NCBI GenBank assembly: GCA_003241215.1
Contig: QFOL01000057.1
Coordinates: 1-16,506, forward strand
Source: Agrobacterium fabrum
GTDB taxonomy: Bacteria; Pseudomonadota; Alphaproteobacteria; Rhizobiales; Rhizobiaceae
Direction: 5' to 3'
DNA length: 16,506 bases
Both the position numbers and the translations under genes were made by a program. Under the pieces are notes generated by a model. The model was not told the origin of the DNA and ran no database searches. It saw only the letters and a program-made list of their open reading frames with translations. Of this stretch, positions 1 through 6,417 are shown in pieces; the first letter of the stretch is position 1; each line of letters starts with the position of its first letter.

Positions 1-15
1 AGTTGGCGACGATAT

Positions 16-1404
16 TCATTTCGTGACTTTCTTCAGATGGTAGGATTTCGGACGGGTCAGGTTCTGGAAACCGAGGACGGAGAGCGAACCGCCACGGCCG
101 GTTTCCTTCACGCCGGTCCAGCAAAGGGCGGGATCGAGATAATCGGCGCGGTTCATGAACACGGTTCCGGTTTCGATCTCGCGGCCGATGCGCCCGGCGC
201 GGGCGGCATCCTGCGTCCAGAGCGAGGCGGTCAGCCCGTATCTGCTGTCATTCATCAGCGCGATGGCTTCATCATCGTTCTTCACTTTCATGATGCCGAC
301 GGCCGGGCCGAAGGTTTCTTCGGTCATGAATTCCATCGAGTGATCGACATTGACGAGCACTTGCGGCGCGACATAGGCGCTTTCACCATCATCAGCGGGG
401 AAAAGCTTCGGATCGACCAGCGCCTTGGCGCCCTTGGCAACAGCATCGGCGACCTGCGCGCGCACCACCTTGGCGAAGCGCTTGTTGGCCATCGGCCCGA
501 GCGTGGTTTCCTCAACCAGCGGATTGCCGAGCTTGTAGTTGGACACCCAGGCCACAGACTTCTCGACGAATGTGTCATAGAGGTTCTCGTTGACGTAGAT
601 GCGCTCGATACCGCAGCAGCATTGCCCGGAATTATAGGTCGCGCCATCCATCAGCGTATCGACGGCGGCGTCGAGATCGGCATCCTCCATCACGTAACCG
701 GGGTCCTTTCCGCCGAGCTCAAGCCCGAGACCGGTGAAGGTGCCGGCAGCAGCGCGCTCGATGGCGCGGCCGCCTTCCACCGAACCGGTGAAATTGACGA
801 AATTGAAGAGGCCTTCGGAAATCAGCGCCGAGGTCGTGGCATGGTCGAGGAAGACATTGATGAAGACGTCTTCGGGCACGCCGGCCTCGACAAAAGCCCG
901 CACCATGCGCTCACCGACGAGAAGCGTTTGCGCCGCATGTTTGATGACCACCGTATTACCGGCCATCAAGGCAGGCGCGACGGTGTTGATCGCCGTCATG
1001 TAGGGATAGTTCCACGGCGCGATGACGAAGACCACGCCATGCGCCTCGCGCTCGATGCGGCGTTCAAAATTGCCGCTTTCCTCGATGACGAGCGGCGCCA
1101 GCGCATCGGCCGCGATGGAGGCGACATAGTTGGAGCGCTCGTTGAAGCCCTTGAACTCGCCGCCATAACGAACCGGCCGGCCCATCATATGCGCCAGTTC
1201 CGGCACCACCTCAGCCACCATTTCGTTGAGGCGGGCGACACCCTTCAGGACCAGCTGAACGCGGTCCTCAAGCGGACGCCGCGCCCAGTCCTTTTGCGCC
1301 TTGCGTGCCTTCGAAACGGCGGCGCGCGCCGCCTCCAGCGACATCGCCTCCCGCTCGGCATAAACCGAGCCGTCGATGGGCGAGATATTTTGAATGACAG
1401 TCAT
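16..1404 (-). CDS. NAD(P)-dependent aldehyde dehydrogenase
   Basis: This 462-residue protein belongs to the aldehyde dehydrogenase superfamily, which oxidises aldehydes to carboxylates with NAD(P)+ in the cytoplasm. Visible signatures are WNYP at 131-134 (oxyanion Asn132), Lys155 in the cofactor site, FTGS at 205-208, the general base Glu229 in LELGGKDP, and nucleophile Cys263 in SGQCCC. The 34-residue spacing from Glu229 to Cys263 is the family norm, and ETFGP follows at 363-367. Length is slightly short of the usual 480-500 but all active-site parts are present. The ATG lies 18 bases after the PIN toxin stop with GGAG and GAGG upstream, so it is probably co-transcribed with the toxin and, by readthrough, with the ligase and permease genes. 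The context suggests the substrate is a gamma-glutamylated or free amino-aldehyde. Family is certain; substrate is inferred. Confidence 0.93.
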   Translation of the reverse strand: MTVIQNISPIDGSVYAEREAMSLEAARAAVSKARKAQKDWARRPLEDRVQLVLKGVARLNEMVAEVVPELAHMMGRPVRYGGEFKGFNERSNYVASIAADALAPLVIEESGNFERRIEREAHGVVFVIAPWNYPYMTAINTVAPALMAGNTVVIKHAAQTLLVGERMVRAFVEAGVPEDVFINVFLDHATTSALISEGLFNFVNFTGSVEGGRAIERAAAGTFTGLGLELGGKDPGYVMEDADLDAAVDTLMDGATYNSGQCCCGIERIYVNENLYDTFVEKSVAWVSNYKLGNPLVEETTLGPMANKRFAKVVRAQVADAVAKGAKALVDPKLFPADDGESAYVAPQVLVNVDHSMEFMTEETFGPAVGIMKVKNDDEAIALMNDSRYGLTASLWTQDAARAGRIGREIETGTVFMNRADYLDPALCWTGVKETGRGGSLSVLGFQNLTRPKSYHLKKVTK

Positions 1405-1422
1405 GCCTCAATAACTCCGGTT

Positions 1423-1839
1423 CTAACAGGCTAAAGTCTTCACGTGGCCGGCCTCGCCATAGGCCAGAATGACGCGATCGCGCGTCATGATAGTCAAATC
1501 ATTTTCCCGTGCCGTCGCCATCAGGATTCGGTCGATCGGATCCCTGTGCGCAAGCTGGGGAAGAAAGCAGGATGCGATAAAAATGTCCGCCGTGACGGGA
1601 TGCTCCCGCACCTCAGCCTCCCGCCTGAAATCGTCATACCAGCGCTTGGCGCTCTTCGTCTCGCTGATCCGGCCCTTCGCGACCAGCATGGCCATTTCCC
1701 AGGCCGTCGCGGAAGAGACATAGACATGTCCACCTTCTTCGTAGGCCCGGTTCAGTGCCGCTGACGCCTCCTGCGAGACCGGCTCATCCTGTGACATCCA
1801 GATGACGGCGCATGTGTCCAGCAAGAAGCCGTCACTCAT
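1423..1839 (-). CDS. PIN-domain toxin (VapC-like ribonuclease)
   Basis: This 138-residue single-domain protein has the PIN nuclease layout: Asp8 in LLDTCAVIW, Glu48 in SSATAWEMA, Asp100/Asp103 in HRDPIDR and Asp121 in MTRDR, forming the acidic Mg2+ site. PIN toxins of VapBC modules cut tRNA or rRNA to stop growth; the target here is unknown. I chose the ATG at 1839 because the protein then begins just before the first PIN strand and overlaps the antitoxin stop by 8 bases, typical of translational coupling. GGGGAG lies about 13 bases upstream. An in-frame ATG at 1863 would add 8 residues that do not look like PIN sequence. The partner is the HTH protein immediately upstream. The module sits inside an amine-catabolism operon. 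Confidence 0.87.
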   Translation of the reverse strand: MSDGFLLDTCAVIWMSQDEPVSQEASAALNRAYEEGGHVYVSSATAWEMAMLVAKGRISETKSAKRWYDDFRREAEVREHPVTADIFIASCFLPQLAHRDPIDRILMATARENDLTIMTRDRVILAYGEAGHVKTLAC

Positions 1840-2239
1840 TGTAAAGCTTTTCTCCCCATTCAAAATCCATGGGCTCGGTCAGGTCCACATCGGGCATGAC
1901 GGTGATCGTGCCTTTCATACAGCCGAAGATCGGATGCCCCGACGGAGACGACGTGGCCTGTCGGCTGGTTTCGGATGCGGGACCGGCATAGGGCGCCTGT
2001 CCGCTTTCGGAAAATCCGTGTGCGCCACCCCGACGATGAAGGGCGATTTCGCCGACGGGAATGCCGAGATAATCCGCAATCCTGTCCTGCTCGTCAGCGC
2101 TCATATTCCTGTCTCCTTTGAGCATCCGTGTGACAGCACTGCGATCCAGGCCTAAAAAACGCGCCAGATCGCTCTGATTGCCTCCTTTTTCCTGAAGACG
2201 CTGTAAAAACCACAGCGTATCGATTGCGTTTTGCGCCAA
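1832..2239 (-). CDS. XRE-type HTH antitoxin with VapB/Phd-like C-terminal tail
   Basis: This protein of about 135 residues has two parts. Residues ~22-58 form an XRE/Cro-like helix-turn-helix (NQSDLARFLGLDRSAVTRML, then a MSADEQDRIADYLG helix). After a polar linker, the last ~33 residues carry HPIFGCMKGTITV and DLTEPMDFEW, resembling the toxin-binding tails of antitoxins paired with PIN proteins. Its stop overlaps the PIN toxin start. It should bind and neutralise the toxin and repress the module. No ATG is available at the 5' end. A TTG at 2239 has GGAG (2249-2252) nine bases upstream, whereas the alternative TTG at 2260 has no clear ribosome site and lies almost at the predicted transcription start. 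I prefer 2239; the choice changes only seven residues. The pairing is strong; the tail's role is inferred from similarity. Confidence 0.82.
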   Translation of the reverse strand: MAQNAIDTLWFLQRLQEKGGNQSDLARFLGLDRSAVTRMLKGDRNMSADEQDRIADYLGIPVGEIALHRRGGAHGFSESGQAPYAGPASETSRQATSSPSGHPIFGCMKGTITVMPDVDLTEPMDFEWGEKLYNE

Positions 2240-2269
2240 GACACGTTTCTCCGTTGTCAATCACGCAAC

Positions 2270-2298
2270 AAATTACCATTCAGCTGAATTTTTTACAA
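2270..2298 (-). promoter_or_regulatory. Candidate promoter and operator of the toxin-antitoxin module
   Basis: On the minus strand TTGTAA (2293-2298) and TAATTT (2270-2275) are 17 bases apart, a reasonable sigma-70 spacing with moderate matches (4/6 and 3/6). The spacer holds a perfect 12-base palindrome ATTCAGCTGAAT (2278-2289). A repressor bound there would block RNA polymerase, which fits antitoxin autoregulation. The site is in the 68-base gap between the ligase stop and the antitoxin start. Confidence 0.45.
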
Positions 2299-2307
2299 CA
2301 TTTGCAC

Positions 2308-3675
2308 TCACGCCCGTTCGAAACCGCGCGCCACTTCCCAGTCGGTCACGCGGCGGTCGTATTCTTCCTGCTCCCACCGTCCGGCATGGACGTAATGATC
2401 GATCACATCGTCGCCAAAGGCGTTGCGCAGCATTTTCGATCCGTCCAGAAAGGCAGTGGCGTCACGCAGTGTCTTGGGTATCTCGCGCACGTCCTTGCCG
2501 CCATAGGCATCGCCGACAAAAGCGGGCTCAAGTTCGAGTTTATTTTCGATGCCGTCAATGCCTGCCGCGAGAAGAGCGGCCATGGCGAGATAGGGATTGA
2601 GATCGGAGCCGCCGACGCGGCATTCGATGCGGATGCCCTTGGTGCCTTCGCCGCAGAGGCGATATCCGGCCGTGCGGTTGTCGAGGCTCCAGATCGCCTT
2701 CGTAGGCGCAAAGGTGCCGGCCATGAACCGCTTGTAGGAATTGATGTAGGGCGCGAGGAAATAGGTGATCTCGCTGGCATGGGCGAGAAGCCCCGCAACA
2801 TAATGCCGCATCAGTTCCGACATGCCGTGTTTGGCGTCCTTGTCGAGGAAAGCGGGCGTCTTGCCGTCAGCACTCCACAGCGACTGGTGAATATGCGAGG
2901 AACTGCCGGCGGCGTTGTAGTTCCACTTGGCAAGGAAGGTCACCGCCTTGCCTTTTGACCAGGCGATCTCCTTGGTGGCGTTCTTGATGATGGCGTGCCG
3001 GTCGGCCATGGTCAGCGCATCGGCATAACGCACGTTGATTTCCGCCTGACCTGCGGACGCTTCACCCTTGGAATTCTCGACCGGAATACCGGCGCCCTGC
3101 AGGCCCTTGCGCAGCGCCCGCATGACATCCTCTTCCTTGGTCGTCTGGAAGATATGGTAATCCTCATTATAGCCGCTGGCGAGGTTCAGGCCCTTGTAAC
3201 CGTTGGCGCGCGCCGCATCGAAAGTCTGGTCGAACAGGAAGAACTCCAGTTCGGTCGCCATATAGGCCTTCAGCCCCATGGCCTCCAGCCGCGCCACCTG
3301 CTTTTTCAACAGCGCGCGCGGCGAATGCGGCACTTCTTCATGGGTGTGATGATCGAGCACGTCACAGAGCACCAGCGCCGTGCCTTCCAGCCAGGGTACG
3401 CGCCGTAGCGTCGAGAGGTCGGGTTTCAGCACATAGTCGCCATAACCCTTTTCCCAGCTGGAGGATTTGTAACCGGGAACGGTTTCCATCTCCATGTCGG
3501 TGGCAAGCACGTAGTTGCAGCTATGGGTTTCCTCATAGGCGCTTTCAACGAAGAATTCCGCCTGGAACCGTTTGCCCATCAGACGCCCCTGCATGTCGAC
3601 AAGGCAGGCCAGAACCGTGTCGATGCGCCCCTCGGCGACATCCATTTTAAGCGCGTCGAATGTGTAGCTCGTCAT
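2308..3675 (-). CDS. Glutamine-synthetase-like gamma-glutamyl-amine ligase
   Basis: This 455-residue protein is of the glutamine synthetase superfamily. Such enzymes join the gamma-carboxyl of glutamate to ammonia or an amine using ATP. Metal ligands are visible as Glu142/Glu144 in TELEFF, Glu205 and Glu212 in GEASAGQAEI, and the His pair in GSSSHIHQSL at 257-266; NRTAGYR (333-339) and NPYLAMAALL (360-369) complete the C-terminal domain. The sequence is nearer to the PuuA/GlnT/GlnA4-like branch than to housekeeping GlnA: the usual NGSGMHxH is replaced and there is no recognisable adenylylation loop. It follows the ethanolamine-type permease by 66 bases with AAGGGA before the ATG, and an aldehyde dehydrogenase lies downstream. 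That supports gamma-glutamylation of an imported amine (ethanolamine or a polyamine). Ligase family is sure; the amine is inferred. Confidence 0.9.
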   Translation of the reverse strand: MTSYTFDALKMDVAEGRIDTVLACLVDMQGRLMGKRFQAEFFVESAYEETHSCNYVLATDMEMETVPGYKSSSWEKGYGDYVLKPDLSTLRRVPWLEGTALVLCDVLDHHTHEEVPHSPRALLKKQVARLEAMGLKAYMATELEFFLFDQTFDAARANGYKGLNLASGYNEDYHIFQTTKEEDVMRALRKGLQGAGIPVENSKGEASAGQAEINVRYADALTMADRHAIIKNATKEIAWSKGKAVTFLAKWNYNAAGSSSHIHQSLWSADGKTPAFLDKDAKHGMSELMRHYVAGLLAHASEITYFLAPYINSYKRFMAGTFAPTKAIWSLDNRTAGYRLCGEGTKGIRIECRVGGSDLNPYLAMAALLAAGIDGIENKLELEPAFVGDAYGGKDVREIPKTLRDATAFLDGSKMLRNAFGDDVIDHYVHAGRWEQEEYDRRVTDWEVARGFERA

Positions 3676-3703
3676 TTTGTCCGTTCCCTTTTATTGTGGC
3701 GAC

Positions 3704-3736
3704 CGGGCGGCCGGGATGCGGCCGCCCGTTTTGTTT
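3704..3736 (+). terminator. GC-rich hairpin with T-tract on the plus strand, between permease and ligase
   Basis: CGGGCGGCC (3704-3712) and GGCCGCCCG (3720-3728) form a perfect 9-bp stem with a 7-base loop. The plus strand continues TTTTGTTT, a textbook intrinsic terminator, but no plus-strand gene ends here. On the coding (minus) strand the A-rich run precedes the hairpin and no U-tract follows, so it should not stop the operon. It may protect the permease mRNA end or stop antisense transcription. Confidence 0.5.
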
Positions 3737-3741
3737 GAGCA

Positions 3742-5256
3742 TCAGGCCTTTGCAGCCGCTGCGGCCATGGCAGCCTGCTTGTGCTCCAGCGCGAATTCCT
3801 CTTCCGGCGACAGGATGAGGCGATGGCGTCCGACAAAGGCGAAATAGGCGATCGCCACGGCGAACCAGATCGCGACCCAGAGCACGCCCTTGCTGAAATT
3901 CGGATCCTGGATCTGATAAAGCAGCGTGACGATGGCGATGATGATCGTCAGCACCGCACCCGGAATGCCGAAGGGCGAGCGGAACGGCCGTTCGATATGC
4001 GGCAGGTTCTTCCGGAGCAGGATGAAGGAAATCGCCTGCATGATGTAGGAGAACATCGCACCGAACACCGCCATGTTCAAAAGCACGCTGCCGATGATGC
4101 TGCCGCCCTGTTCCGCACCCAGCGCGAACCAGATGACGAGCATGACCGCGAGGCCGACGATGGCGCCGGCAATATTGGCGACATAGGGTGTGCGGTATTT
4201 CGAGTGGGTGATCGACAGAACCGTCGGGAAATAACCCGCACGCGACAGCGAATAGATCTGCCGGCCCTGCGCATAAAGGATCGTATGGAAGCTGGCGATC
4301 AGGCCGGTCAACGCGACGAGACCGAGCAGCACCACGCCGCCATCGCCGTAGATCGCCTTGAAGCCATCCAGCAGCGGCTCAAGCGAGGAGCCGAGATGGA
4401 AGGCGCCGACACCCGGCAGAGACGGATTGAGCAGCACGATCATGAAGGCCGAAACCATCAGCGTGATGACGCCGAGGATGATGCCCTTCGGCATGTCCCG
4501 CTTCGGATCGACCGATTCTTCGGCCGCCAGCGGCAATTGTTCGATGGCAAGGAACAGCCAGACCGCGAAAGGCAGCGTGGCGAGAACGCCTGAAAAACCG
4601 AAGGGGAAGAACGATCCGCCGCCTTCCGGCAACTCGACCGCCTTGCCATCAGGACCGACGCCGATATTCAGCGCATAACGCGAGAAATCGATATTCGGAA
4701 TGGCGCTGATCCAGAAGAACACCAGAACACCGAGCGAGATCAGCGTGATGACCAGCGTGACCTTGAAGGAAAGCTCAAGCCCGAAGACATTGAGCGCCAG
4801 GAAGATCGCATAGAACCCTATCCACACGAAAGGTGAATAGGCCGGATCAAGCCCCAGAATGGAGTTCATATAGGCCGTAATGAAGGTGACGATAACCGCC
4901 GGCGTCAGCACATATTCGACATTTTCGCAAAGGCCGGTGATGAAGCCGCCCCAGGGACCCATCGCCGTGCGGGCGAAGGAATAGGCCGCACCCGTATGCG
5001 GCAGGGCCGGGCTCATTTCCGCGATCGAAAAGGTCAGCCCGAGATACATGATGGCGATGATGATGCCCGCCACCAGCATGCCGCCCCAGCCGCCGGTGGA
5101 AAATCCGAAATTCCATCCGGAAAAATGCCCTGATATGACAGCCCCGACGCCAAGCGCCCAGAGCGACCACACGCCCGCATAACGGGAAAGTCCGCGTTTT
5201 TCGAAATAGGATGCATCAGCCTTCTTGTAGCTGACGCCTGATGATGAACTGTCCAT
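3742..5256 (-). CDS. APC-superfamily amine permease, ethanolamine (EAT) family
   Basis: This 504-residue inner-membrane protein has about twelve hydrophobic segments and a hydrophilic C-terminus rich in Ala and Lys. Its N-terminal block, KRGLSRYAGVWSLWALGVGAV followed by a GWNFG motif, is characteristic of the ethanolamine transporter family (TC 2.A.3.5) within the amino acid/polyamine/organocation superfamily. A PHTGAAYSFARTAMGPWGG block follows at about residues 86-104. Transport is expected to be proton- or sodium-driven uptake of a small amine. AGGAG lies just upstream of the ATG. It is preceded by a 211-base gap rich in inverted repeats and followed by the amine ligase gene, which fits import then glutamylation. 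Family membership is confident; ethanolamine as the substrate is likely but not provable from sequence alone. Confidence 0.9.
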   Translation of the reverse strand: MDSSSSGVSYKKADASYFEKRGLSRYAGVWSLWALGVGAVISGHFSGWNFGFSTGGWGGMLVAGIIIAIMYLGLTFSIAEMSPALPHTGAAYSFARTAMGPWGGFITGLCENVEYVLTPAVIVTFITAYMNSILGLDPAYSPFVWIGFYAIFLALNVFGLELSFKVTLVITLISLGVLVFFWISAIPNIDFSRYALNIGVGPDGKAVELPEGGGSFFPFGFSGVLATLPFAVWLFLAIEQLPLAAEESVDPKRDMPKGIILGVITLMVSAFMIVLLNPSLPGVGAFHLGSSLEPLLDGFKAIYGDGGVVLLGLVALTGLIASFHTILYAQGRQIYSLSRAGYFPTVLSITHSKYRTPYVANIAGAIVGLAVMLVIWFALGAEQGGSIIGSVLLNMAVFGAMFSYIMQAISFILLRKNLPHIERPFRSPFGIPGAVLTIIIAIVTLLYQIQDPNFSKGVLWVAIWFAVAIAYFAFVGRHRLILSPEEEFALEHKQAAMAAAAAKA

Positions 5257-5275
5257 GCCCTTCTCTCCTGATAAG

Positions 5276-5349
5276 AAAAAAACAAGCCAGTCAGCCGTTA
5301 TTGGCCGATTGTGCCCCAGTATTCGGCATTACGCGGGAGATTTCCCGCG
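5276..5349 (-). promoter_or_regulatory. Structured leader upstream of the permease, possible attenuator
   Basis: On the minus strand CGCGGGA/TCCCGCG (5332-5349, reading either way) forms a 7-bp stem with a 4-base loop. Closer to the permease, a weak 5-bp stem (5285-5289 with 5302-5306, one G-U pair) is followed on the coding strand by TTGTTTTTTTC. Hairpin plus U-tract could be a terminator of the upstream hydrolase transcript or an attenuator for the permease. The second stem is weak. Confidence 0.25.
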
Positions 5350-5425
5350 ATTGGCCGCACGCACTTGCTGTTCCCTTGCCGCTTTGCGCCTTTCCGGCTT
5401 TTTAAATGGCGGCAGTCTCATTGGC

Positions 5426-5458
5426 GGCCGGCCCCGGTGCTTTCACCATCGGCCGGCC
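5426..5458. repeat. Two GGCCGGCC palindromes as inverted repeat
   Basis: The 8-base palindrome GGCCGGCC occurs at 5426-5433 and 5451-5458, separated by 17 bases. The copies can pair with each other as a strong stem. They lie just past the hydrolase stop codon and have no U-tract, so this is better read as an mRNA 3'-end or processing structure than as a clean intrinsic terminator. Confidence 0.4.
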
Positions 5459-5467
5459 ATGGCTCCC

Positions 5468-6241
5468 TCACTCATCGATCGATGAGAGCGCCTTCCCCAT
5501 AAGCTCGTGGAGGAAGCCGGCAATGGCCGCCTGCTCTCCCTCATTGGTGATGAGATCGTTGCGGATCTCGATCATGACGTTCAAAAGCCCGTCCGGCAGC
5601 GCATGCAGCCGCAGCGTATGTGTCACGCCGTCTTCCGGGCCGTAGGGATCGTTGCGATTGACCGTGAGCGAGGACCCCTCGGCGCCCGCCAGCATCGCAT
5701 CCGCAAGACGGCTGTCGGTATCGTGCAGGATGCCGATCTCGACCTTGCGGAACCGGCCGTGATAAACCGGCGTGAAACTGTGGATGGTCACCACCACCAC
5801 CTTGCGGCCGTCCGCCTGCCGCGCGGCGATGATCTCGCTTACCCGGTCATGAAACGGCACATAAAGCGCCGAGGTACGGGCGAACCGCTCCGCTTCGCCG
5901 AGATCGAAATTGCCGGGAATATCGTAAATCTCGCTTTTCACCGGCATGGCGGAAGCCGATTCGGGCGGCCGGTTGCAATCATAGATCAGACGCGAAAACC
6001 GCTGATAAACGAGTGTCGCATCAAGCTTTTCCGAAAGCAGACGGGCAACGGCCAAGGCACCCGGATCCCAGGCCGCATGGCTTGAAAGCACCTCCGGCGA
6101 AAGACCCAATGTGCCGAATTTCTGCGGAATGGTGGCGGAGGCATGTTCACAGACGAGAACGACATCGCCCTTCGCCGCGGCGTTCTCGACGGCAACCGCC
6201 TGCCCTTCCGCTTCTGTGAAAAACCGTGAACGCACCGTCAT
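5468..6241 (-). CDS. N-formylglutamate amidohydrolase family hydrolase
   Basis: This 257-residue protein matches the N-formylglutamate amidohydrolase family (PF05013, HutG-like), zinc-dependent cytoplasmic hydrolases of acyl-glutamates. Visible blocks are CEHAS at 31-35 (Glu32/His33, probable zinc ligands), AWDPGA at 57-62, RLIYDCNRPPES at 84-95, TIHSFTPVY at 152-160 with His154, and IEIRNDL at 224-230. No hut genes are nearby. Its neighbours are an amine permease, a gamma-glutamyl ligase and an aldehyde dehydrogenase, so it may hydrolyse a gamma-glutamyl amide rather than formylglutamate; that is inference. A longer GTG start at 6298 exists, but it falls upstream of the predicted transcription start and adds no family sequence, so I chose the ATG at 6241, although its ribosome site (CGGGGTG) is only fair. 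It is the first gene of the minus-strand operon. Confidence 0.87.
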   Translation of the reverse strand: MTVRSRFFTEAEGQAVAVENAAAKGDVVLVCEHASATIPQKFGTLGLSPEVLSSHAAWDPGALAVARLLSEKLDATLVYQRFSRLIYDCNRPPESASAMPVKSEIYDIPGNFDLGEAERFARTSALYVPFHDRVSEIIAARQADGRKVVVVTIHSFTPVYHGRFRKVEIGILHDTDSRLADAMLAGAEGSSLTVNRNDPYGPEDGVTHTLRLHALPDGLLNVMIEIRNDLITNEGEQAAIAGFLHELMGKALSSIDE

Positions 6242-6286
6242 GCACGCACCCCGCCCGGAAAACCCGTTATTCCGCCAATGACGAAA

Positions 6287-6315
6287 AGAATTCTTCACAT
6301 TATTGCGAGTGTCAA
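6287..6315 (-). promoter_or_regulatory. Candidate promoter of the hydrolase-permease-ligase operon
   Basis: The minus strand has a perfect -35 TTGACA (6310-6315), a 17-base spacer and a weak -10 AATTCT (6287-6292). Transcription would start near 6280, leaving a leader of about 40 bases to the ATG at 6241. The weak -10 would suit a regulated promoter. The AT-rich dyad at 6320-6331 sits just upstream of the -35. Confidence 0.42.
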
Positions 6316-6319
6316 ATGG

Positions 6320-6331
6320 AATTTTGAAATT
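6320..6331. promoter_or_regulatory. AT-rich dyad, candidate RpiR operator
   Basis: AATTT-TG-AAATT is a perfect 5+5 inverted repeat with a 2-base centre. It is placed between the divergent promoters of the hydrolase operon and the rpiR-type gene. RpiR-family regulators commonly bind short AT-rich inverted repeats in such intergenic regions. No second copy was seen before the ABC binding-protein gene. Confidence 0.4.
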
Positions 6332-6349
6332 ATCTCTTCATTTTTTCCA

Positions 6350-6379
6350 TTGACTCGATAGCTGGCGCAGATGTTTATT
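6350..6379 (+). promoter_or_regulatory. Candidate promoter of the RpiR regulator
   Basis: TTGACT (6350-6355, 5/6 match) is followed after 18 bases by TTTATT (6374-6379, 4/6 match). Transcription would start about 30 bases before the TTG start codon. Confidence 0.4.
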
Positions 6380-6417
6380 TTAGCCATGCACCGGCAAAAG
6401 ACCGGAAGGGGAAAAAT

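Noticed and set aside
37..1434. Long plus-strand open frame opposite the aldehyde dehydrogenase
   Set aside because: The His/Asp/Gly/Arg-rich composition is typical of antisense frames in GC-rich coding DNA; the minus-strand gene has all family motifs.
5426..5458. Intrinsic terminator of the hydrolase gene
   Set aside because: The stem is strong but no U-tract follows on the minus strand, so I list it only as an inverted repeat.
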